A program made the position numbers and the translations under genes. Shown here in pieces: positions 1 through 6,238 of a stretch of 6,910 bases of DNA. The notes under the pieces were generated by a model, which did not search any database, was not told the origin of the DNA, and was given only the letters and a program-made list of their open reading frames with translations. This stretch comes from Akkermansiaceae bacterium UBA5688 (GTDB lineage Bacteria; Verrucomicrobiota; Verrucomicrobiia; Verrucomicrobiales; Akkermansiaceae): assembly GCA_002420315.1 (NCBI GenBank), contig DIHU01000176.1, positions 1-6,910 on the forward strand, given 5' to 3'. Numbering within the stretch: the first letter of the stretch is position 1; each line of letters begins with the position of its first letter.

Positions 1-100
1 AAAGAATTCGTTTATTCCGAATCGAAATTGGCACCTCTCTCGCTGTGAGGTCAGGTGATTACGCTCACCGTATTTTCACTTTACTAATCTCGTCACACAG

Positions 101-131
101 AAAACGGCGGATCATTTTCGGATCCGCCGTT
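101..131 (-). terminator. Intrinsic terminator at the end of the cluster
   Basis: ACGGCGGATC (104-113) and GATCCGCCGT (121-130) form a perfect ten-pair, GC-rich stem around a seven-base loop; one more A-T pair (103/131) extends it. In the minus direction the stem runs into TTTT (104-101). It begins 24 bases after the stop codon of the small TPR gene, as expected for the end of the operon. The plus side also has a TGTTTT tract, so it may stop transcription both ways. Confidence 0.85.
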
Positions 132-154
132 GTTTTAAAAACTAAGTGGTCACC

Positions 155-1069
155 TTATCTATTCTTGGGAGGATACTTAAGGAACGTTTTGTATTTAGCA
201 GGGACACTTTCGCCAGAACCAAGAACCTTGTCCCAAAGCTTAAGGAGGCCGGTCGCTTCCTTGATGAGTGCCGCGCCGTTTGACTCATCGCTATAATCCT
301 CGGTCGAATACAGATCCATCGCAGTCTTAACATCTTCGTGATCGAGAATGATGCGAAGGCAATTCAGCGCCGACTTCCGAGTAATCTCCTCGGAGGCAGC
401 GAAATCAGCAACGAAAGCATTGTTGTAGGCATTCAGAGCCTGCACAGGCTGACCAGCCCCCTCGAGCGCCAATCCGTGACAATAGGAAATCTGTCCCCGC
501 AAGTTACCGGGCAATTTCGCTCCACGCCATTTTTCATCCCGGCAAATCGCGTTAAGACGATTCCAACTCTTAGTGCGGACGGCATCCCAAAAGACGCCAT
601 ACATTTCATACTGCTTTTTTTGGAACTTATAGAGGAGGTTCTCAGGCTCAAATTTTGCTGCGAGCTCGGAGAGTTTTTCAAGATCCTCAAGGCGACGATA
701 GCATTCCATTTCGTAAAAAGAAGCCATAGTGGAGGGATTACCTTTCACCTCGATCAGCTTGTCATATTCTTCAGCACAGGCAGCAAACTTGGGTGCTGCA
801 TCCCTGTAGTTCCGGCTTTTGTAGAGCTCGAGAGCTTCGGTAAACTCGGGTGCCTGTAGGAAATAGACCGTGCAGCTAAGAAGGCTCTGCTCCCGCTTTA
901 CCAGAGTCTCCTGGGTTTCACGCCAGAGGAACTTTGATTTTGTAGCATCCATCATCCACCCGGTGAAGGTATCCTCATCGGTGACGATTAGAATCCGGGC
1001 CTCTGTTGCTCCGGGCAAGGAAGCCACACTGGCGGCGATCACAAAGGCTGCAGTAAGAAATTTTTTCAT
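155..1069 (-). CDS. Small secreted TPR-like protein
   Basis: A 304-residue protein of unknown function. It starts with a typical signal peptide (MKK, hydrophobic 4-18, probable cleavage after ATEA at 21-24), so it is exported. The mature part is helical with weak TPR-like units at about 77-103 (EALELYKSRNYRDAAPKFAA), 114-140 and 193-222 (CHGLALEGAGQPVQALNAYN). Six cysteines (66, 98, 123, 176, 197, 237) fall in the exported part. The ATG at 1069 is chosen over an in-frame TTG at 1087, because it places MKK directly before the signal peptide. GGATC about 10 bases upstream is the only purine-rich hint of a ribosome binding site. The gene begins 34 bases after the stop of the large TPR gene with no terminator between, so the two are almost certainly cotranscribed and probably work together. 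A terminator follows its stop. Confidence 0.85.
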   Translation of the reverse strand: MKKFLTAAFVIAASVASLPGATEARILIVTDEDTFTGWMMDATKSKFLWRETQETLVKREQSLLSCTVYFLQAPEFTEALELYKSRNYRDAAPKFAACAEEYDKLIEVKGNPSTMASFYEMECYRRLEDLEKLSELAAKFEPENLLYKFQKKQYEMYGVFWDAVRTKSWNRLNAICRDEKWRGAKLPGNLRGQISYCHGLALEGAGQPVQALNAYNNAFVADFAASEEITRKSALNCLRIILDHEDVKTAMDLYSTEDYSDESNGAALIKEATGLLKLWDKVLGSGESVPAKYKTFLKYPPKNR

Positions 1070-1103
1070 GTCTTTTGATCCGTTCAATTATTACTAGTTT
1101 AGA

Positions 1104-4100
1104 TTACTCTTCTTCTGGCTCCACTACTTTTGCGATATCGGAATTTGCTTCATAGGATTCAGTCAATTGAAATACTTCATCCCACATTTCTTTCTCATTC
1201 GTAGTGGCTTTCTTGACCGCCTGCGAGGTCATCTTGAGATACTTATAGCCCCCTTCATAAGCATACTGGCGATCACTTTTACCTTTGGTAGTTCCACCCC
1301 GGCTCCAGAGAATCTCCATCCAGCGTTTCATGGCAGGAGAAGAAAACCTGATCGTTCCCATGCTAGAAATCCACACTTGCTGGTAAGCAGTCAATGCATC
1401 ATCAACACGCCCCGCCTTGTCATGCGAAGCAGCAAGTAACATCCGGCAAGGAACCGCGTAGCGGCGGAACCCATCAGTTTCAAGATACTCCTTGGCAGTA
1501 GCGATCGCAGCATCGTAGGCATTGTTATCAGCATGGATACTAGCGGTGAGATAGAGAGCTTCCTCCCTCTCGCCGCTGTCGTCGGAATCATCACTGACCC
1601 GCTTCAGGAGCTTGATGGCCTCGCTCTTCTGGGTCGAGGTGCCCTTCGCATAAACGTCGGCTAGCCCAAAAATCGCAGCGAACATATGAGATTGATCGGA
1701 ACGACTCAGCGCTTCTTTGTAATACACTTCAGCAGCTTGCGGTTGGGTGGTCTTACGAATAAAGTCGCCGACCCTGACGAGAATAAAGTTAGAGAGATCT
1801 TTCGGCTTGAAGTCCCTTTGGAGCTCTTGGAAAAGAGTTTCAATCATCGCTTTTCCATCACGAATCTGAGCCGCCTCTTTTTCGGGATCAGAAGACTCGA
1901 TGACCTCCTCAAACACCCCGATAATCGCGATACGCAGAAGGGCCCGAGTCGCCATATCACGCGAATCAATTCCAGGGAACGAGTAGTAGTGATCTTTAAG
2001 CTGCTTGGGAGTCTTTTCTTCAAGATATTCCTCGGTATAAGAACCAATAGACTCCTCTAGGCCAGGTGTGCCGGGTTCCTTAGCGATACCAGAAATGACC
2101 GTCTGAAGACGCTTAAGAGCTTCGTCAATCTTTCCTACCTTACGCATTCCCGGGATACCGGCGACCGCGACCTTGGCCTTGAAGGGTGATTCGTTTCCAT
2201 ACTCTTCCCAGAACTTGTTATAATAAGGGACAGCTTCGGCAACGCGTGGATTTTCCGCTTTCCCAATCTTGGCCTTACCGATGAGTGAGGTGAGATAGAA
2301 GAGACACTCTCCTGCAACGAGATCGTTTTTCTTCTGCTCGGCCAGGTCGAGAGCCATGAGATAGTACTTTTCGGCTTCTTCGGACTTTTTCAGGCCTTCG
2401 AGAATGTTGCCCTTTAGAGCAAGATTCTGCTCCATCACAGAAACTCCGGGAAACTGAGTTTCAACCCGAGTCACCTTCTCAAGGGCTGGTTCGTATTCAC
2501 TCTCGGCATAGTAGCAGTTAGCACGGTCGAAAAGGGCGAATGGATAGTAAACGTTACTCTTAGGGTCAGGATAATTTTCGAAGAATTTATCGAGAAGTTC
2601 AGCAGATTTGGTCCATTCCTGAAGACGTGAATAGTTAGCGGCTTGGAAGTAAGAAGTGGCCATAATACGAAGCTTGTCTCCCTCTTTCTTATTTTTGCCA
2701 TAGGTGGACATGTATTCATTCAGGTAGTCTTGAGCTTCAACAAACTCGCCGAGATAGTGCTTACTTCCACCGAGGACAAAGAGGCAAACATCATGCTGTT
2801 TAGATGGCTTTGTCAATTTAGGCAGCATCACTTCAGCCACTTCGATGCACTTCTCATACTCTCCATTAAAGAAGAGGCTGGTGAGCATCATGCGGCGCAC
2901 TTCGTTGACGTATTTACTCTTCGGGAAATCCTTGAGAAAAATTGAGCCATAGTGCTCAGTCGTAAGAACCTCACCAATCAAAGCCGAGGTTCGCACCAAG
3001 TTATAAAGGTTATTCTCACGACCAGCACTCACCTTACCATCACGCATCACTTGAGCATTAGGAAAGTAGAGCTCCATTTGCTCATAGACAGCGAAGGCGC
3101 CTCGAACATTCCCATCCTCCTCGTGAAGCACAGCAGTATTGAGATAGGCGTATACCTCATTCACCTTGCCACTGGTGTCGGCTGTCTCAAGCTCCGCGAA
3201 ATCTTCGTCAAGGTCCCCTTTTTTCACAATCATTGAGCCATCGCGGATAGTACGATCGTAGCTTGAAAGCATTGCAAGACGCCCCTTGATATCATCGATA
3301 GCAGCGACTGTGCTGGGAACAAGAGAGTAGAGCTCAAAGGTTGAGCGGATCATCTCAGCCGAGCGAGCGTCCTGAGCTAACTTCATAAAGAGGGAAGAAA
3401 ACTCGTGAGCTTCAAATGGCTCCAGTTTGATGTGAGCACGATTTTTTGAAAGGAAGTCGAGAAGTGCCGCCTCATCTTTTTTCTCAATTACCGAAGCAAC
3501 CATGGTGTTGAAAGCCGCCATAATGCCCTTGTTTGGGGTTGGAAAAGTTACTTTGTTCTGAATCGCAGTCTCCAGATACTTATTGCCCTCAGAAATCTTG
3601 TTCAACTTATAGTGGTTAATCGCCATGTTGATGAAATAGACTCCCTTCTCATACCGATCACGAGCTGGGTCACGTTCCTCGAGGAACTTCTTATACATGC
3701 GAATCGAAGTTGCCCACTCCTCGGCCCCTTTGGCCGCGTGCCCCCACATAAGCAGTGAGAGCTTGTTATACATGTTCTTGCTCGGAGCCTGCCCTTCCTT
3801 GGGCTTTGTGTTTGGATAGCGCTTGTAACACTTCTCAAACGATTTCATTGCGTCCCCGAACATGCCGAGTTTGATTTCGCAATAGCCTCGATGATACCAA
3901 AACCACCCGAAGCGTGGCCCATAAAGTTGGGGAGCCCTGGCATCATAAGAATTAGTCGCTTTGACAAGGATCGCCTGAGCTTCAGCCCACTTCCCTGATT
4001 TCATGGCCGCGAGAGCGTCCTTGTTCATATCGCTGATTGAGGCCCCAAAACTTGTATTGAACAAAGCAACGAAGGCGAAAATGGCGAGAGCCAGTTTTCG

Positions 4101-4124
4101 TGGAATGGAATGGATTAAATTCAT
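1104..4124 (-). CDS. Large secreted tetratricopeptide-repeat protein
   Basis: A 1006-residue protein with a Sec signal peptide (RK at 9-10, hydrophobic 11-22, likely cleavage after FGA at 26-28), so it should be periplasmic or outer-membrane-facing. Most of the mature chain consists of helical repeats of TPR type. The clearest lie at about 32-60, 77-103, 122-150, 163-190, 408-433, 447-476, 527-558, 567-594, 816-843, 856-882 and 894-915. They show the usual small-residue positions and endings such as YP or FP (for example KCYKRYP, ENYP). The region 200-320 is less repeat-like and the tail is acidic (VVEPEEE). There are no catalytic motifs, so it is most likely a scaffold for protein contacts. 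Following ExbB-ExbD-ExbD and with no TonB or TolA nearby, it is a candidate periplasmic partner of that motor (inference). The ATG at 4124 fits the signal peptide; no Shine-Dalgarno sequence precedes it. The individual function is not recognised. Confidence 0.85.
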   Translation of the reverse strand: MNLIHSIPRKLALAIFAFVALFNTSFGASISDMNKDALAAMKSGKWAEAQAILVKATNSYDARAPQLYGPRFGWFWYHRGYCEIKLGMFGDAMKSFEKCYKRYPNTKPKEGQAPSKNMYNKLSLLMWGHAAKGAEEWATSIRMYKKFLEERDPARDRYEKGVYFINMAINHYKLNKISEGNKYLETAIQNKVTFPTPNKGIMAAFNTMVASVIEKKDEAALLDFLSKNRAHIKLEPFEAHEFSSLFMKLAQDARSAEMIRSTFELYSLVPSTVAAIDDIKGRLAMLSSYDRTIRDGSMIVKKGDLDEDFAELETADTSGKVNEVYAYLNTAVLHEEDGNVRGAFAVYEQMELYFPNAQVMRDGKVSAGRENNLYNLVRTSALIGEVLTTEHYGSIFLKDFPKSKYVNEVRRMMLTSLFFNGEYEKCIEVAEVMLPKLTKPSKQHDVCLFVLGGSKHYLGEFVEAQDYLNEYMSTYGKNKKEGDKLRIMATSYFQAANYSRLQEWTKSAELLDKFFENYPDPKSNVYYPFALFDRANCYYAESEYEPALEKVTRVETQFPGVSVMEQNLALKGNILEGLKKSEEAEKYYLMALDLAEQKKNDLVAGECLFYLTSLIGKAKIGKAENPRVAEAVPYYNKFWEEYGNESPFKAKVAVAGIPGMRKVGKIDEALKRLQTVISGIAKEPGTPGLEESIGSYTEEYLEEKTPKQLKDHYYSFPGIDSRDMATRALLRIAIIGVFEEVIESSDPEKEAAQIRDGKAMIETLFQELQRDFKPKDLSNFILVRVGDFIRKTTQPQAAEVYYKEALSRSDQSHMFAAIFGLADVYAKGTSTQKSEAIKLLKRVSDDSDDSGEREEALYLTASIHADNNAYDAAIATAKEYLETDGFRRYAVPCRMLLAASHDKAGRVDDALTAYQQVWISSMGTIRFSSPAMKRWMEILWSRGGTTKGKSDRQYAYEGGYKYLKMTSQAVKKATTNEKEMWDEVFQLTESYEANSDIAKVVEPEEE

Positions 4125-4151
4125 AATTCGCGAGGTGGTGTAAATGGTGTT

Positions 4152-4192
4152 GGAAAAAGAAAGGCTGAGAGCCAGCGGCTCGTCAGCCTTTC
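4152..4192 (-). terminator. Intrinsic terminator inside the cluster (or attenuator)
   Basis: On the minus strand a ten-base arm, GAAAGGCTGA (4192-4183), pairs perfectly with TCAGCCTTTC (4168-4159). Inside it, GAGCC (4181-4177) pairs with GGCTC (4173-4169) around a three-base loop, leaving one unpaired base at 4182. This makes a 15-pair stem. It is followed directly by TTTTT (4158-4154), then CC. The T-run exists only in the minus direction, so it acts on the same strand as the genes. Its T-tract ends just 27 bases before the ATG of the large TPR gene. Confidence 0.75.
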
Positions 4193-4216
4193 GGGCAAGA
4201 GTTAAAACGATTAAAG

Positions 4217-4229
4217 TAAGGATTCCTTA
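4217..4229. promoter_or_regulatory. Short dyad in the exbD2-TPR gap
   Basis: TAAGGA and TCCTTA form a perfect 6-base inverted repeat around one central T, between the stop of the second exbD and the intrinsic terminator. It could be a protein binding site for a promoter serving the TPR genes. An AT-rich TTTAAT lies just downstream on the minus strand, but no convincing -35 partner was found. A dyad this short can arise by chance. Confidence 0.2.
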
Positions 4230-4261
4230 GGTTGTTCTAGCGAACCCTGAAATAGGGCAAA

Positions 4262-4738
4262 TTAATTGGCTTCCGGGTCAAGAAGGTCGGTGAAAGTAAT
4301 CTCCGTGATCTTAGCTCCAGCCAAGGAATTGAGAATATCAGTCACTCGCTGGGAAACAGCATCGCCATCGACCTTGATTTGAACAAGGGCCTTGCTGCTC
4401 GACATGTCGGCAGCGCTCTTGTGAAGATCGAGACGTGCCGAGAGATTCGGCAGCTTACGAGCGTCGGAGTCGGATTCAAGAAGCTCAATCACTCCGGTCT
4501 CATTCTTGATCGAAATATTTCCATTCGCCTCAAGAAGAATCAGCATTGGAGCAAGATCTGGAGGAGTCTCCGAGGGAGTCGTGGCAGGAAGAGAAGTACT
4601 CAACTCCTGCTCCTTTTTTATGATCTGAGTGGTTACCAAGAAGTAAATGAGAAGAAGGAAACAAACATCAATCAGAGAAGAGATGTCCAAGCCTGGTTCA
4701 TCTTCCTCAGGCGCTTGAATCTTTTTGTGGCGTGCCAT
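4262..4738 (-). CDS. exbD: ExbD/TolR-family protein, divergent copy 2
   Basis: A second ExbD-like protein of 158 residues, clearly not a recent duplicate of copy 1. The single transmembrane helix (about 19-37) reads DISSLIDVCFLLLIYFLVTT and keeps the proton-carrying aspartate, Asp24. Where family members usually have Thr-Pro two to three residues before this aspartate, here there is Ser20-Ser21. A Pro/Thr/Ser-rich linker (51-64) follows. The periplasmic part ends with ALVQIKVDGDAVSQRVTDIL (117-136), the equivalent of the conserved ExbD end, though the basic residue and aspartate pattern differ from copy 1. One ExbB with two unlike ExbDs suggests a mixed ExbD dimer within one motor, as proposed for some gliding motors such as Myxococcus AglRQS; that comparison is an inference. 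The ATG at 4738 lacks a Shine-Dalgarno sequence. The gene ends 137 bases before the TPR gene, with a terminator in the gap. Confidence 0.88.
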   Translation of the reverse strand: MARHKKIQAPEEDEPGLDISSLIDVCFLLLIYFLVTTQIIKKEQELSTSLPATTPSETPPDLAPMLILLEANGNISIKNETGVIELLESDSDARKLPNLSARLDLHKSAADMSSSKALVQIKVDGDAVSQRVTDILNSLAGAKITEITFTDLLDPEAN

Positions 4739-4772
4739 GGAATGATTTTACGATCTAGAGTTTCAGGTTAAC

Positions 4773-5222
4773 CTATTCTTTATTAAAGGCGGCGTAGGCC
4801 ACCTGCTTTAGACCGACGGTAGCACCGGCCTTGATGACACGTTGAACATACTTGAATTCGACTTCCTTGTCTGAACGAATATGGAGGACGGGCTCATTAC
4901 CCTTCGATTCAACCCGCTCTTTTTCAGCTTTAAGATATTCGCGAAGGGCGGCACCATCAGCCATGAGCGACTTTGTATCTTCTTTCACAAAGTCTCCATT
5001 ATCACGGACATTAACGACAATCTTTCCATTTTTCGTTTTCGCAGCTTGCGCATTCTCAGCTACAGAAGGAGTCAGATTAGGGTCGATCTTGATCGTCTTG
5101 GGATTGGATACAACGAGGAAGAAAAGAAGCAACAGGAAGACCATGTCGATCATGGGCGACATGTCCATCTCAGCTGGTTCGCCGTCATCTTTATTGACTG
5201 CGCGGAGTCTATCGGTGGCCAT
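4773..5222 (-). CDS. exbD: ExbD/TolR-family biopolymer transport protein, copy 1
   Basis: A 149-residue protein with classic ExbD architecture: a short cytoplasmic N-terminus, one transmembrane helix (about 22-39) and a periplasmic domain. The helix begins MDMSPMIDMVFLLLLFFLV, containing the conserved Pro23 and the essential proton-carrying Asp26 (equivalent to Asp25 of E. coli ExbD). The C-terminal part, VLHIRSDKEVEFKYVQRVIK (111-130), matches the family's conserved end, where a beta strand precedes a helix. It should pair with the upstream ExbB to convert proton flow into movement passed across the periplasm. The ATG at 5222 is the only sensible start, as later methionines (19, 21) sit at the membrane helix. 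No Shine-Dalgarno sequence is seen. It ends with TAG, 34 bases before the second ExbD gene. Confidence 0.92.
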   Translation of the reverse strand: MATDRLRAVNKDDGEPAEMDMSPMIDMVFLLLLFFLVVSNPKTIKIDPNLTPSVAENAQAAKTKNGKIVVNVRDNGDFVKEDTKSLMADGAALREYLKAEKERVESKGNEPVLHIRSDKEVEFKYVQRVIKAGATVGLKQVAYAAFNKE

Positions 5223-5286
5223 TGGTGTCTGAGGTGATTTATTAGTTCAACACAAGGGGGGTAAGAATTCCATCCCCTCGAGCGGG

Positions 5287-6081
5287 TTAAACGGCAATCC
5301 CCTCAGGAATCTTAGCAAGATGCGCATCAGCATTCACCGTCTGGATGGATGCATTGATAAGATTTTCTGCAGTGCCGTGACAATCAGCAACCAAAGCGTT
5401 GAAGCGGTTCTTGAAGAAGAAGTAAGCAAAAAGAGAGAGAATCGCGACAATCAGTCCCCACATCGTGGTTAATAGTGCAACCGAAATATCGGCAGCAAGA
5501 TCCTGCGGGTCGGCGCCAGCGTTTTGTCCCAACGTGGCAAACGCACCAATCATACCGAAAACAGTTCCAAAAAGGCCGAGCATCGGAGCAGCCTGGGCTA
5601 CCAGAGAAAGAAGGGAAATGAAGGTCATCTGCTTGCGAGTCTCATTGATGGAAAAATCAGCGATCGCATCCTCAACTTGGTCTCGACCAAGATCCTCAGG
5701 GTGAGTCGCATCGATATTGGGAAGAGAATAAGCCATCATCCGTCCAAGGTAAGAAGGATTGGATGCAGAAAGCTCGATCGCGCTGCGAACGCGGCAGTTC
5801 GTCATGTGATCAAGGAGAGCAGCCTTCAGATCGTCGGGTGCAAACTTGCCCTTGGTGAGGTTCATAAAGTTAAAGACCGTCAGGCTGATCAACGACAGCA
5901 ATCCGACGGCAACGATGAAAATTGTCAGCGGCCCACCATCAATGAGGTAGCTGTCGAGAGCGCTTTTATCCTTTGCAGCTTTCTCGCCTTCTTGGGCAAG
6001 AACAGGAGCGGCGGAAAGAAGGGTGAAAGCGGAGCCAACGAGCCATCCTTTGGCGATACTGAACTTAGAGGTTTTGGTCAT
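5287..6081 (-). CDS. exbB: MotA/TolQ/ExbB-family proton channel protein
   Basis: This 264-residue inner-membrane protein would form the proton channel of an ExbB/ExbD- or TolQ/TolR-type motor. Residues 1-29 look like a signal peptide (hydrophobic 12-28, ending VLA before QEGEK). Transmembrane segments follow at about 51-72, 154-180 and 199-223, with a large cytoplasmic loop between the first two. The family signature is clear: APMLGLFGTVFGMIGAF (165-181) in the second segment and LLTTMWGLIVAI (203-214) in the third, carrying the conserved small and threonine residues that line the channel. It is somewhat longer than E. coli ExbB (244) or TolQ (230). The ATG at 6081 precedes a good signal peptide; no Shine-Dalgarno sequence is visible (CAAACAAAAAACC directly upstream). 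Two ExbD genes follow after 64 bases, the usual partner order. Sequence alone does not separate ExbB from TolQ; the symbol is a family label. MotA itself is unlikely given the ExbD partners. Confidence 0.92.
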   Translation of the reverse strand: MTKTSKFSIAKGWLVGSAFTLLSAAPVLAQEGEKAAKDKSALDSYLIDGGPLTIFIVAVGLLSLISLTVFNFMNLTKGKFAPDDLKAALLDHMTNCRVRSAIELSASNPSYLGRMMAYSLPNIDATHPEDLGRDQVEDAIADFSINETRKQMTFISLLSLVAQAAPMLGLFGTVFGMIGAFATLGQNAGADPQDLAADISVALLTTMWGLIVAILSLFAYFFFKNRFNALVADCHGTAENLINASIQTVNADAHLAKIPEGIAV

Positions 6082-6104
6082 GGTTTTTTGTTTGAAGACG
6101 GTTT

Positions 6105-6140
6105 GATAAAATAATCAGGGGAGCATTTTCGAAAGTGCAA
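6105..6140 (-). promoter_or_regulatory. Candidate promoter and overlapping palindrome upstream of exbB
   Basis: On the minus strand a TTGCAC hexamer (6135-6140) lies 18 bases before GATTAT (6111-6116), within an AT-rich GATTATTTTATC stretch. Each hexamer matches the sigma-70 consensus only partly (3/6 and 4/6). A 16-base near-palindrome, GCATTTTCGAAAGTGC (6123-6138, plus strand), covers part of the -35 and the spacer; 7 of its 8 pairs are complementary. That position would suit a repressor operator. The promoter call is weak, since no start-site evidence exists and nth could also read through, as no terminator is visible after it. Confidence 0.3.
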
Positions 6141-6238
6141 CCAATGAGTAAAGAAAATATCCAGAATTCCGCGCTTTTCCAGTGAGTTACCTTCTTGACA
6201 GGTGAATTGACCTACCCAGAAAAGCTTAGGTTTTATTA

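Noticed and set aside
1..100. Three short inverted repeats (6-22, 33-51, 54-69) beyond the terminator
   Set aside because: Stems are only five pairs each and not part of any gene visible here; the window edge cuts off the context needed to judge them.
338..859. Open frame of 173 codons on the plus strand opposite the small TPR gene
   Set aside because: It is antisense to a gene with signal peptide, operon position and terminator; no recognisable motif and no promoter or ribosome binding site.
1070..1087. TTG start adding six residues to the small TPR protein
   Set aside because: The extension MNGSKD would precede a perfect signal-peptide start (MKK); the ATG at 1069 is better placed and uses the commoner start codon.
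5231..5238. ATCACCTC on the minus strand before exbD1, identical to part of the 16S rRNA 3' tail
   Set aside because: It has the sense of the anti-SD rather than of a Shine-Dalgarno, so it cannot pair with 16S; an eight-base match is likely chance.
5255..5278. Possible hairpin between exbB and exbD1 (AGGGG with CCCCT)
   Set aside because: Only five pairs around a 14-base loop and no T-run, so unlikely to be a terminator.
5524..6114. Open frame of 196 codons on the plus strand opposite exbB
   Set aside because: It lies antisense to a clear ExbB with full family motifs; its translation is rich in Arg, Lys and Ser with no domain or signal, as expected from a shadow frame.
6195..6238. TTGACA on the plus strand as a promoter reading antisense into nth
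   Set aside because: The hexamer is perfect, but at 17 bases the -10 would be AGAAAA, a poor match, and no plus-strand gene follows.
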